Part shown: in pieces, positions 10,216 through 18,334 of the stretch
Position numbering within the stretch: position 1 is the stretch's first letter
Layout of the letters: every line of letters starts with the position of its first letter
DNA from: an uncultured Pseudomonadota bacterium
GTDB lineage: Bacteria > Pseudomonadota > Gammaproteobacteria > Ga0077536
NCBI GenBank assembly: GCA_913047675.1
Contig: CAJWTO010000007.1
Location: 1-43,609, forward strand
Length of the DNA stretch: 43,609 nt
Direction: 5' to 3'
The notes under the pieces: model-generated
Told to the model about the DNA's origin: nothing
What the model saw: the letters and a program-made list of their open reading frames with translations, nothing else
The model's database searches: none
Program-made: the position numbers and the translations under genes

Positions 10216-10857
10216 TTGACTAGTTCCTTAAAGCCTATCGGCTTATTCGGAGGTAGCTTCGATCCCGTACATCTAGGTCATATTAATTTAGCTGAAAGTG
10301 CGGTTGATTTAATCGGGCTTGAGCAGGTGCGGTTTATTCCTCTGAACGCGCCTGTGCACAGGGAGGCTAGTTTGACAAGATTAGAGGACAGGCTAAAAAT
10401 GCTTCATAGCGTATTGCGGCCCCCATTTTTTTTAGACGAAACAGAAATTAATAGGGGCGGGGTGAGTTATACCGTAGACACGCTTCGGTCGTTTCGCGAT
10501 GAATATCCAACAAGATCATTGTGTTTACTTTTGGGGAAAGATTCATTTGATCAGTTGGATAGCTGGAGGTCGTATGACGAATTACTAAGCATTGCCAATA
10601 TTGTAGTGGCTGGCCGCTCGAATTCATATAATGGTATTCCCGCGCACCTAAAGTCTATCTTTGAGAGCGCGCTTTCGGAGAGTGTGGCCAGTTTACATTC
10701 TAAAAAGTGTGGAGTGCTTTATTTTTTGGAAGCTCCCTTAACGGATGTTTCCTCCACTAAAATCCGTTGTAATATTTTAAAAGGTGAATCATTAATAGGT
10801 TTGGTACCAGACGAGGTGGCGTTTTTTATTGAGCAAAATAAATTGTATCGAACATGA
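10216..10857 (+). CDS. nadD: Nicotinate-nucleotide adenylyltransferase
   Basis: Makes nicotinate adenine dinucleotide from nicotinate mononucleotide and ATP in NAD synthesis. The nucleotidyltransferase motif GGSFDPVHLGH is near the N-terminus, and the C-terminal SSTKIR motif (in 'TDVSSTKIRCNI') completes the site. It has 213 residues, typical for NadD. The start is a TTG at 10216 with AAGAG upstream, and no in-frame ATG exists before the GGSFDP motif. It shares a 4-base ATGA overlap with rsfS. A second NAD gene, nadA, lies in this window at 21977, far from here. Confidence 0.96.
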   Translation: MTSSLKPIGLFGGSFDPVHLGHINLAESAVDLIGLEQVRFIPLNAPVHREASLTRLEDRLKMLHSVLRPPFFLDETEINRGGVSYTVDTLRSFRDEYPTRSLCLLLGKDSFDQLDSWRSYDELLSIANIVVAGRSNSYNGIPAHLKSIFESALSESVASLHSKKCGVLYFLEAPLTDVSSTKIRCNILKGESLIGLVPDEVAFFIEQNKLYRT

Positions 10858-11204
10858 CTAATTTAGCTGCGAAAAATGCTGATAATCTTCGTGAAATTAT
10901 TTTAGAAGGCTTAACTGATGGTAAGGCCTCAGACCTAAAAGTTTTCGAAGTAAGAGACCTGACAACTATTGCTGACTATATGGTGATTGCGACAGGCACT
11001 TCTACTCGCCAAGTTAAGGCCTTAAGCCAAAGGGTGTCGACCCTAGTGAAAGACGCCGGCTATTTAGTTCATGGAATAGAGGGCGAGATAGGTTACGAGT
11101 GGGTTTTGGTAGATGTCGGAGACGTATTGGTTCACATCATGCATCCTGACACGAGGGCTTTCTATCAATTGGAACGCCTTTGGGAGAGTCATGTCGGCAC
11201 ATAG
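10854..11204 (+). CDS. rsfS: Ribosomal silencing factor RsfS
   Basis: Binds ribosomal protein L14 on the 50S subunit and blocks subunit joining in slow growth. The 116 residues match the family (about 105-120) and contain the characteristic 'DYMVIATGTSTRQVKALS', 'GYLVHGIEGEIGYEWVLVDVGDVLVHIM' region (here split: GEIGYEWVLVDVGDVLVHIM) and the ending 'RAFYQLERLW'. The ATG overlaps the nadD stop by 4 bases, so the two are translationally coupled. It precedes rlmH as usual. Confidence 0.97.
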   Translation: MTNLAAKNADNLREIILEGLTDGKASDLKVFEVRDLTTIADYMVIATGTSTRQVKALSQRVSTLVKDAGYLVHGIEGEIGYEWVLVDVGDVLVHIMHPDTRAFYQLERLWESHVGT

Positions 11205-11226
11205 GGCAGTTTAGGCCGACTAGATT

Positions 11227-11691
11227 ATGACGTTAGATATACTCGCCGTTTGTCGACGCCCCTCGGAATCAATCCTAGTACTTTGTAGGGATTATGAAAA
11301 AAGATTGCCGAAGAATTTTTCTCTTCGGTTTACTTACCTTGCACCTTCATCTAATAAGCAGAATGTGGAGCATAGGAAAGCTGAAGAAGGAACGAGGCTA
11401 CTAAAGAGCATACCTAAAAATTGTTACTTAATCTGTTTAGATAGCCGCGGTAGCCATATGACGAGCGCGTCACTGGCCAAAAAGTTACAGGTACTGAGAG
11501 ATGACGGAAGGAAGATAACAATAGTGGTTGGGGGCGCTGATGGGATAGACGAGAGAGTTTTATCTAGATCTGAAGAAAAGTGGTCTCTATCCAAGTTAAC
11601 GTTTCCGCATAAATTGGTACAAATTATTTTATCTGAACAGATTTATCGCGCATGGTCTATTTCCGAGGGACTGCCCTATCATCGAGGGTAA
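11227..11691 (+). CDS. rlmH: 23S rRNA (pseudouridine1915-N3)-methyltransferase RlmH
   Basis: SPOUT-class methyltransferase acting on pseudouridine 1915 of helix 69 in 23S rRNA. At 154 residues it is the family length (about 155). The SAM-binding trefoil-knot region shows 'ITIVVGGADGID', and the C-terminus 'LTFPHKLVQIILSEQIYRAWSI...YHRG' is the RlmH signature. The substrate loop 'LDSRGSHMTSASLAKKL' has some differences from the usual SSE-type sequence but keeps the frame. It ends the leuS-rlmH run and faces hppA across a hairpin. Confidence 0.95.
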   Translation: MTLDILAVCRRPSESILVLCRDYEKRLPKNFSLRFTYLAPSSNKQNVEHRKAEEGTRLLKSIPKNCYLICLDSRGSHMTSASLAKKLQVLRDDGRKITIVVGGADGIDERVLSRSEEKWSLSKLTFPHKLVQIILSEQIYRAWSISEGLPYHRG

Positions 11692-11721
11692 TGAATATTT
11701 CTTGAGAACAATGTGTTGGTC

Positions 11722-11753
11722 AAAAAAAAGCCCCAGCAGGAAAACTGGGGCTT
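11722..11753 (-). terminator. Intrinsic terminator of hppA
   Basis: A 9-bp perfect stem AAGCCCCAG / CTGGGGCTT with an 8-base loop lies at 11728-11753. On the minus strand it is followed by an uninterrupted run of eight T, a textbook Rho-independent terminator about 25 bases after the hppA stop. In the + direction the hairpin has no T-run, so it would stop rlmH transcripts only weakly. Confidence 0.9.
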
Positions 11754-11777
11754 CATGTGAAACAAGTAATTATTTCA

Positions 11778-13820
11778 TTAGGTTGAAAGCAACGGAATAA
11801 TAAGCAGCGCAACTATATTAATGATTTTAATTAGTGGGTTAATCGCTGGCCCCGCCGTATCTTTATATGGATCGCCTACAGTGTCACCTGTGACCGCGGC
11901 TTTATGCGCCTCGGATCCTTTTCCACCACAATTTCCGTCTTCGATATATTTCTTCGCGTTATCCCAAGCTCCCCCACCGGTAGTCATGGAGATCGCGACA
12001 AAAAGGCCCGTAATTATCGTCCCTAGGAGTAACCCACCCAGAGCTTTAGGACCAAGCAGCAGTCCGACTAAGACCGGTACGATGACTGGTAGCAGTGAGG
12101 GTATTATCATTTCTTTGATCGCAGCCTTGGTCAGAAGATCGACAGCTCGAGAGTAGTCAGGTTTTCCAGTTCCTTCCATAATGCCTGGGATCTCTTTAAA
12201 TTGTCGACGCACTTCTAGAACGACCGATCCTGCAGCTCTTCCTACTGCTTCCATTCCCATTGCTGCAAACAAGAACGGCACCATTCCTCCAAGAAACAGT
12301 CCTATTACCACTTCATGGTCAGAAAGTAGGAATATAACCTCTAAGTTAGCGTCTTTAAGTCCCGCGGTGTAGTCAGCAAATAAGACTAGCGCAGCTAACG
12401 CTGCTGAACCAATCGCATAACCTTTTGTTACGGCTTTTGTTGTATTACCGACCGCATCGAGCTTATCAGTAATGACTCGGATTTCAGCGGGTAGTTCTGC
12501 CATTTCAGCAATACCGCCAGCATTATCAGTAATTGGGCCAAACGCGTCTAAAGCTACGATTATTCCAGTCATTGACAGCATTGACGTTGCTGCAATAGCT
12601 ATACCGTAAAGTCCGGCCCATGCGTGCGCGTAATAAATACTTGCACAGATGACTATTACTGGCAAAGCACAAGCCTTCATTGAAACACCTATGCCAGCAA
12701 TAATGTTGGTAGCGTGTCCAGTTTCAGAAGCCTCGGCGATATGCTTCACAGGGTGGTAGTCTGTACCAGTATAGTACTCTGTGATCCAAACCAACGCTGC
12801 GGTAAGCGCGAGGCCAATTAGCGCACAACCGTAGAGACCGTTCGCACTGACAGCATCAGTACCCATCAAAGATTGCGTGATAGGATAAAAGGCAGCCGCA
12901 GCTAAGATGCCAGCTGCGACAAGTCCCTTGTAGAGAGCTCCCATAACGCTACCATCTTCCTTAGCACTTACAAAGAAGCATCCAATTATGGAGGCAATTA
13001 TAGAGACGCCTCCTAAAACTAATGGATAAATAATGCCATTGGCTCCTACCGTATCAGCCATTAGGAATCCCAAAAGCATGGTAGCGATGACAGTCACCGC
13101 GTAGGTTTCGAAGAGATCGGCGGCCATACCGGCACAGTCACCAACGTTATCTCCCACGTTATCTGCAATAACTGCAGGATTTCGGGGGTCGTCTTCGGGT
13201 ATCCCAGCTTCAACTTTGCCTACCAAGTCTGCCCCTACATCCGCTCCTTTAGTGAAGATTCCTCCCCCAAGCCGAGCGAAAATAGATATTAAGGAGCCTC
13301 CGAAACCAAGTCCAATCAGGGCGTGTAGGGCATGTTTACCGCCTTCAGTCCCACCCAAGTAAGCGTAGTAGCCAGCTACTCCTAGTAGCCCAAGTCCCAC
13401 AACAAGCAGCCCGGTTATTGCACCTCCGCGAAATGCTACCTGCAGTGCTCCGTTCATACTTTCTTTAGCAGCCTCCGCGGTACGCAAGTTTGAACGAACG
13501 GATATATTCATTCCGATATAGCCTGCAGCACCAGACAACAATGCTCCGATCAGGAAGCCGACGGCCGTGGCCGAATCTAGCGCGAGCCAGAGCGCCACAA
13601 AAAGAACAACTCCCACCACACTGATAGCTGTGTACTGCCTATTTAAGTATGCGCTAGCGCCTTCTTGAATAGCTGAGGCGATTTCTCGCATGCGCTCGTT
13701 ACCTTCGGGCTGAGCAAGAATCCATTTGACGGAGATAGCACCGTAGATTACAGCTCCCAAGCCACATAGTATGGCGAATGTTAACGGTTCGGATGAGATA
13801 TATGATAAAAATGCCGACAT
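11778..13820 (-). CDS. hppA: Proton-translocating membrane pyrophosphatase, K+-independent type
   Basis: Integral inner-membrane pump that hydrolyses pyrophosphate and exports protons, conserving energy from biosynthetic PPi. The protein has 680 residues and about 16 hydrophobic segments. The substrate motif DVGADLVGK is at 194-202, followed by '[20 protein letters not shown]' at 209-228. The potassium switch position in '[20 protein letters not shown]' (about 459-478) is lysine (K462), whereas K+-dependent enzymes have alanine there. Because known sodium-pumping PPases are K+-dependent, this predicts a proton pump. It lies 122 bases downstream of pfp on the same strand and ends at a strong terminator. 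Confidence 0.97.
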   Translation of the reverse strand: MSAFLSYISSEPLTFAILCGLGAVIYGAISVKWILAQPEGNERMREIASAIQEGASAYLNRQYTAISVVGVVLFVALWLALDSATAVGFLIGALLSGAAGYIGMNISVRSNLRTAEAAKESMNGALQVAFRGGAITGLLVVGLGLLGVAGYYAYLGGTEGGKHALHALIGLGFGGSLISIFARLGGGIFTKGADVGADLVGKVEAGIPEDDPRNPAVIADNVGDNVGDCAGMAADLFETYAVTVIATMLLGFLMADTVGANGIIYPLVLGGVSIIASIIGCFFVSAKEDGSVMGALYKGLVAAGILAAAAFYPITQSLMGTDAVSANGLYGCALIGLALTAALVWITEYYTGTDYHPVKHIAEASETGHATNIIAGIGVSMKACALPVIVICASIYYAHAWAGLYGIAIAATSMLSMTGIIVALDAFGPITDNAGGIAEMAELPAEIRVITDKLDAVGNTTKAVTKGYAIGSAALAALVLFADYTAGLKDANLEVIFLLSDHEVVIGLFLGGMVPFLFAAMGMEAVGRAAGSVVLEVRRQFKEIPGIMEGTGKPDYSRAVDLLTKAAIKEMIIPSLLPVIVPVLVGLLLGPKALGGLLLGTIITGLFVAISMTTGGGAWDNAKKYIEDGNCGGKGSEAHKAAVTGDTVGDPYKDTAGPAINPLIKIINIVALLIIPLLST

Positions 13821-13942
13821 TGGTAGAGGCCCCTATCTAAAGTTGATTGTTGGATGTAACCACAATTATTTTAAAAATTGGTGAAAATTAGTGTTTTTTA
13901 TTTCATTCACGCCGCACGATTGTACTTTTTATCTCGCTCAGG

Positions 13943-15199
13943 TCAAAATTCTTTCAGTTTTTTTTCGACTGAGACATTTTTTAGGCGCACGTAGTCTGGA
14001 ATCCCATTGATATACGGAGGGTAATCTTCACCCATGATTAGTGGTTCAAGATATGTTCTGCAGGCATCTGTAATAGAGAAGTTGTCTTGGCTTATAAAAT
14101 TGTCCGGCATCGTTTTTTCCACGTTAGCTACATCCGATAAATTAGCTTTCCCGATACGCCACTCGTAGGGCTCATCAGATATTCTTTCTATAATAGGCAT
14201 GACTGCGTTTTCTCCTGAAAGCGCCATTTTAATTGCCGCTTCTCCAAGCGCATATGCTTGCTCAACATCTGTTTTAGACGCAATATGACGCGCTGCTCGT
14301 TGCAGGTAGTCGGCTACCGCCCAGTGGTATTTGAGGTTGAGATTCTCTTTTATCAAGTTAGCGATCACAGGAGCAGTGCCGCCTAACTGAGCGTGGCCAA
14401 ACGCATCTGTTGTTCCGCTATCCGCTAGAAAGGCCCCCGACTGGTCGCGCACTCCTTCGGACACTACGATAGTGCAATATCCGTAGGCATCTTCACATTC
14501 TTTCACGCGTTTTAAAAAAGCCTTTTCATCGAATGCGCGTTCGGGAAATAAGATTATGTGAGGCGCTTCGCTTTCATGGTTGCTTGCTAGACCACTTGCG
14601 GCGGCGATCCAGCCAGCGTGCCGACCCATAACCTCCAGTACAAAAATTTTGGTGGAAGTTTTCGCCATGGAAGCGACATCAAATCCGGCCTCTTTTATTG
14701 AAATAGCAACATATTTAGCTACTGAGCCGAATCCTGGACAATTGTCGGTGATAGGTAGGTCGTTATCTATTGTTTTAGGTATACCGATGCACACCAAAGG
14801 ATAGTCGTTCTCTACACTAAACTGCGCTATTTTGTTTGTAGTATCTTGTGAATCACCGCCGCCATTATAAAAAAAATATTTTATGTCATGTGCCTTGAAG
14901 ACTTCTATTAATCTAAGATATTCCTTTTCGTTTTCTGCTGGATCTGAAAGTTTATGGCGACAGGAACCAAATGCACCTGCAGGCGTATGCTTGAGCTTAC
15001 TAATTATTAAGTCACTCTCTTTGGACGTATCAATTAAATCCTCGGTGAGCGCTCCAATTATTCCATTTCTCCCCGCATAGATTTTACCAATATTAGGTTC
15101 CTTGCGCGCCGTTTCGATTAGACCGCAGGCTGACGCATTAATGACTGCCGTAACTCCTCCCGACTGAGCATAGAAAGCATTAAATATTTTTTGTGCCAT
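13943..15199 (-). CDS. pfp: Pyrophosphate-dependent phosphofructokinase
   Basis: Reversible phosphorylation of fructose-6-phosphate using PPi instead of ATP; related enzymes also act on sedoheptulose-7-phosphate. The two positions that separate PPi from ATP enzymes both have the PPi form. GGGDS at 113-117 has aspartate where ATP enzymes have glycine, and PKTIDND at 141-147 has lysine (K142) where ATP enzymes have glycine. 'VLEVMGRHAGWIAAASG' is the conserved sugar-phosphate region. At 418 residues it fits the non-plant PFP clade. The third residue of GGGDS is glycine rather than the more usual N or D. Upstream of hppA on the same strand, it forms a likely PPi-metabolism operon. Confidence 0.93.
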   Translation of the reverse strand: MAQKIFNAFYAQSGGVTAVINASACGLIETARKEPNIGKIYAGRNGIIGALTEDLIDTSKESDLIISKLKHTPAGAFGSCRHKLSDPAENEKEYLRLIEVFKAHDIKYFFYNGGGDSQDTTNKIAQFSVENDYPLVCIGIPKTIDNDLPITDNCPGFGSVAKYVAISIKEAGFDVASMAKTSTKIFVLEVMGRHAGWIAAASGLASNHESEAPHIILFPERAFDEKAFLKRVKECEDAYGYCTIVVSEGVRDQSGAFLADSGTTDAFGHAQLGGTAPVIANLIKENLNLKYHWAVADYLQRAARHIASKTDVEQAYALGEAAIKMALSGENAVMPIIERISDEPYEWRIGKANLSDVANVEKTMPDNFISQDNFSITDACRTYLEPLIMGEDYPPYINGIPDYVRLKNVSVEKKLKEF

Positions 15200-15323
15200 A
15201 TTTTATAGTTCTCGGAATTTTTCGAATAATTTTAGTTATATAACTGGATTACATTATTTTAATTAAGCTATCTTTTTTCCATGTTAATCTGTTAGCAGAA
15301 AATTTAATATATAAGGTTTGGAA

Positions 15324-16784
15324 TTGTCTTTGATTCGTCGTCATTTTTTGCTACTCACGGGGTTGCTTTTTGCCTCAATTGGGCTCCATAGCCAAGAGAA
15401 TATCGAATTGCCCGATTTTGGTGATTCTTCCGGAGCGATTATTTCGCCAGCACAGGAGCGCAAGCTCGGTGAAAATTTCGTACGACAACTGCGAAAATTA
15501 GCACCTTTGGTGACGGATCCTGAGGTAGAAGACTATATACAGCAATTAGGACGGAGTCTCTCGGATCATACTGACTATCACAATGAATTTGAGTTTTTTG
15601 TTATAGACAGCAACGTTGTAAATGCGTTTGCTGTCCCAGGTGGGTTTGTTGCTTTTCATACAGGCCTCATTTTACGTACAGAGAATGAATCTGAACTCGC
15701 CTCTGTTATGGGCCACGAGATAGTTCATGTAACACAACGCCATGGTGCTAGGGGTATTGAAGCTGGTAGGAGAATGAATATGCCGGCTATGGCGGCAATG
15801 TTTGCTGCAATTGCCTTGACAGCGATAGATCCAGAGGCAGGAGCTGCTGCGATTATGGCGACACAGGCTGCAGCTCAACAATTCCAAATTAATTTCACGC
15901 GGTCGAATGAAAAGGAGGCTGACGCGTTAGGGATACGATTGGTAGCCGCTGCGGGCTACGACACTAGAAAAATGGCTGATTTTTTCGAGAAAATGCAAAG
16001 AGCGAGTCGATTCACGGATCCTGGTTTAATCCCAGAGTATTTGAGGACCCATCCAATAACCGTTAATCGGATAGCCGAAGCTCGGGGAAGGGCAGAGAGG
16101 ATCCGTCCGAGTGTGATTAGAGAAGACAGCTATCAGTACCATCTTGTTAAGGCTAAATTAGAGGTTCGTGCGCAGTTTGATCCCGCAGAAGCCGTGAGTA
16201 TTTTTGAGTACAAGCTGAAAAATAAGGATTACGTACATCGTGAGGTAGCGCGCTATGGATATGCGCTTGCCTTAAGTGAGGCTGGGCACTTTAAGAAAGC
16301 TCAAAGTGAAATATCTGATCTTATTCAGGACTACCCGACGGTTGTACCATTTCATTTAGCGGCCGGTACTATTGAGAGCAAGGTAAGGAAATACGATCAG
16401 GCGATTACCCATTTTCGGAAAGCTTATACTTTGGAACCCGAAAATCGAGCTGCTGTTTACGGGTATGTAGATTCTTTACTGAATATCAAAAGTTCAGCTA
16501 ATGCAAAGAAAGTTCTTTCAAATTATGGTTTGTCAGATCGTAGAGATCCTAAATATTATAATTTGTTAGCGAAGGCTGAGAGTGGACTCGGAGATGAGGT
16601 GAATTCTTTTACGGCGACAGCCGAGTATTATTTGAGTGTCGGTGAATATGCCCATGCTGCTGAGCAACTTCGTTTGGCGCGCCGTACTAAGACCTTGAGT
16701 AATTATCAAAGACAAAAAATCATTTACCGGTTAGGACAAATAGAAAAACTTATTTTGGAAATGGAGCAAGATAAACTTCGATAG
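15324..16784 (+). CDS. bepA: Periplasmic M48 metalloprotease/chaperone, BepA-like
   Basis: Outer-membrane quality control: BepA helps LptD mature and degrades stalled outer-membrane proteins. The N-terminus is a Sec signal (RRHFLLLTGLLFASIGLHSQ). An M48 peptidase domain has zinc motif HEIVH at about 131-135 and downstream glutamate in 'SNEKEADALGIRLVAAAGYD'. The C-terminal half is TPR repeats (about 270-480). The length of 486-488 residues equals E. coli BepA (487). I prefer the TTG at 15324 because TAAGG lies 7 bases upstream; another in-frame TTG at 15318 is too close to it. It is divergent from pfp. Confidence 0.93.
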   Translation: MSLIRRHFLLLTGLLFASIGLHSQENIELPDFGDSSGAIISPAQERKLGENFVRQLRKLAPLVTDPEVEDYIQQLGRSLSDHTDYHNEFEFFVIDSNVVNAFAVPGGFVAFHTGLILRTENESELASVMGHEIVHVTQRHGARGIEAGRRMNMPAMAAMFAAIALTAIDPEAGAAAIMATQAAAQQFQINFTRSNEKEADALGIRLVAAAGYDTRKMADFFEKMQRASRFTDPGLIPEYLRTHPITVNRIAEARGRAERIRPSVIREDSYQYHLVKAKLEVRAQFDPAEAVSIFEYKLKNKDYVHREVARYGYALALSEAGHFKKAQSEISDLIQDYPTVVPFHLAAGTIESKVRKYDQAITHFRKAYTLEPENRAAVYGYVDSLLNIKSSANAKKVLSNYGLSDRRDPKYYNLLAKAESGLGDEVNSFTATAEYYLSVGEYAHAAEQLRLARRTKTLSNYQRQKIIYRLGQIEKLILEMEQDKLR

Positions 16785-16883
16785 TTCATTGTGTCACATG
16801 ACGTAACAGTCGTGCGGACAAACGACGGGCCCCGCAGAATTGAATCTGAGATCATTTAGCTAAAGACTTGCGTAGTAGAAAAA

Positions 16884-16959
16884 TGGTGGGCCGTGTAGGG
16901 ATCGAACCTACGACCATCGGATTAAAAGTCCGGTGCTCTACCAGCTGAGCTAACGGCCC
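16884..16959 (-). tRNA. tRNA-Lys, anticodon UUU
   Basis: A 76-base cloverleaf on the minus strand with encoded CCA. The 7-bp acceptor is GGGCCGT/ACGGCCC with discriminator A. The D arm starts GCTCAGCTGGTAGAGC, the anticodon stem-loop CGGACTTTTAATCCG gives UUU, and the T arm carries GGTTCGATCC. The lysine identity is clear. It lies between bepA and the accessory block. Confidence 0.98.
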
Positions 16960-17072
16960 CAAGTGATTGATTGTAAATGGAAATATTTTATTATTTGCCA
17001 GTTATTATTCTTAATTCTTTGGGTGTTTAAGAAAAAGTATGCATATAGTATGCAAAACTTTAACTCGCGCGC

Positions 17073-17101
17073 ATTATAAACGCCTACTGTTCCCTAGTAA
17101 A
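17073..17101 (-). promoter_or_regulatory. Stable-RNA-type promoter for tRNA-Lys
   Basis: On the minus strand TTTACT (17101-17096), a 17-base spacer and a perfect TATAAT (17078-17073) are followed at once by GCGCGC. A GC-rich discriminator after a consensus -10 is the hallmark of stringently controlled tRNA/rRNA promoters. It would start a transcript with about 105 bases of leader before the tRNA. Confidence 0.75.
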
Positions 17102-17212
17102 CACAATGTAAATTATGCTAGTAACCACCTTTGCGCCTAAGGCTTAGTCTTCTCATCTACTACGCTCAGCATACAAATAGAGATTAACAGCGCGCATCAC
17201 AGAGCTTTCTAA

Positions 17213-17515
17213 ACCTGGTTTTGGAGCGCTACCTTGCCGCCCGAAACAATTTTCCGGTGCCCGTTACCGGGCTGGGACAAAGTTGAAACTCACATTGCCG
17301 TTCAGAGCGGGCAAGATGGGCTTGGCGCATGGCATAGCCACACGCGCAATATCTACGATGATTACGAAAAAGGGGTTGGCGGCGAGATGCCCGGCAAAAT
17401 TGTTGGCGTCTGGGTTATCGGCAACGCCGTTTTTGGGCGACGCCAAGCTGATGCCGAGTTTGCAGATGTGACAATCAAAAACGCTCAGGTCACCAAAGAT
17501 ATATTTACAGATTAA
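17213..17515 (+). pseudogene. Fragment of a DUF3047-family protein
   Basis: About 100 codons resembling the C-terminal third of DUF3047 proteins: an opening 'LPPETIF', then 'HIAVQSGQDGLGAWHSHTRN' and 'YDDYEK', and a final strand ending 'AEFADVTI'. Full-length members exceed 200 residues. Here the frame is closed by a TAA at 17210 just upstream, and the only possible starts are a TTG at 17234 or the ATG-less region before it, so the N-terminal domain is missing. I read it as a decayed remnant. The family match is from memory of conserved positions and is moderate. The function of DUF3047 is unknown. Confidence 0.5.
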
Positions 17516-17648
17516 TCATCGGTTCATTATCTAATCAAACCAGACGGGTTAGATGACACTGGTTAGGCCTGCTTATCGAGTGTCACAAAACAATATTCTC
17601 CATGAGATATAATTTTATAATAAATTCTTGGACGAGAAATATCCCTCA

Positions 17649-18287
17649 ATGTTTATTAAGATTTTAAAGACTTGTGTTCCACCGGTTTTAATCATTGCGA
17701 TTAGAAGATTAAGTTCCATCTTTACAAATAAGTTATTCGATGGCGATGACATTTTATTTAGGGATGAAGTTACAAAAGTGGATGTGTATGGCGAGTATGG
17801 TTGTGGAAAATCAACTAAGTGGGTGCTCAACAACACAGTCGCCGATGTGATAGCCGTTGATACAGCAAGCGAATGGGTTGGTGCTGTAAAAAATGATAAT
17901 CAAAGCAACAACAATAGGCTAAATATTCACCATTCTAACTTAGGCGATGTTGGTGGATGGGGATACCCATTAAGTTATGAAAAGATAGGCTCTTTTTCTG
18001 ACTACACTGATTATATTTGGAAGCAAAAAAAGACTCCAAAACTTGTATTGGTTGATGGCAGATTTAGAGTTTGCTGTTTTCTTACAAGCCTAAAGTTTGC
18101 TAAAGAAGGAACAAAGATTCTTTTTGATGATTACACTAGTCGTCCTCATTATCACTTCGTAGAGAAATACGTCAGCCGTTTTAAAGAATATAGGCGGCAA
18201 TGTATGTTTGTGGTGCCTTCAAAGGCTGAGATTGATATGGTTGAGTTAGAAAAAGATATTGTTTCTTTTAGAAATGTTTTTGATTGA
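17649..18287 (+). CDS. Putative methyltransferase-like protein of unknown function
   Basis: A 212-residue protein from the ATG at 17649 (an in-frame TTG at 17628 gives 219). After a short amphipathic N-terminus it reads 'VDVYGEYGCGKSTKWVLNNT', which resembles motif I of class I Rossmann methyltransferases ((V/L)xEhGxGxST) more than a P-loop. 'VIAVDTASEWV' then resembles the acidic motif II strand. Later 'LVLVDGRFRVCCFLTSL' and 'ILFDDYTSRPHYHFVEKYV' are characteristic of a hypothetical-protein family often seen in surface-polysaccharide regions. It is visibly more AT-rich than its neighbours, consistent with transfer. Substrate unknown. The GCGKST string alone should not be read as an ATPase, since no Walker B or other NTPase motif follows. 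Confidence 0.6.
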   Translation: MFIKILKTCVPPVLIIAIRRLSSIFTNKLFDGDDILFRDEVTKVDVYGEYGCGKSTKWVLNNTVADVIAVDTASEWVGAVKNDNQSNNNRLNIHHSNLGDVGGWGYPLSYEKIGSFSDYTDYIWKQKKTPKLVLVDGRFRVCCFLTSLKFAKEGTKILFDDYTSRPHYHFVEKYVSRFKEYRRQCMFVVPSKAEIDMVELEKDIVSFRNVFD

Positions 18288-18334
18288 AACCTACCAATCA
18301 CCTTTTCTCTGACTTACAAAAGGATACAAAGACA

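Noticed and set aside
16884-17233. tRNA-Lys as an integration site for the accessory block
   Set aside because: The block is on the 5' side of the tRNA, while most integrases use the 3' end. No integrase or direct repeat of the tRNA end was found.
17538-17568. AACCAG...CTGGTT inverted repeat as terminator
   Set aside because: The stem is only 6 bp with a loop of about 15 bases and has no T-run.
17628-18287. GEYGCGKST read as a Walker A ATPase motif
   Set aside because: No Walker B, sensor or other NTPase motif follows, and the position and surrounding strands fit a SAM-binding glycine loop better.
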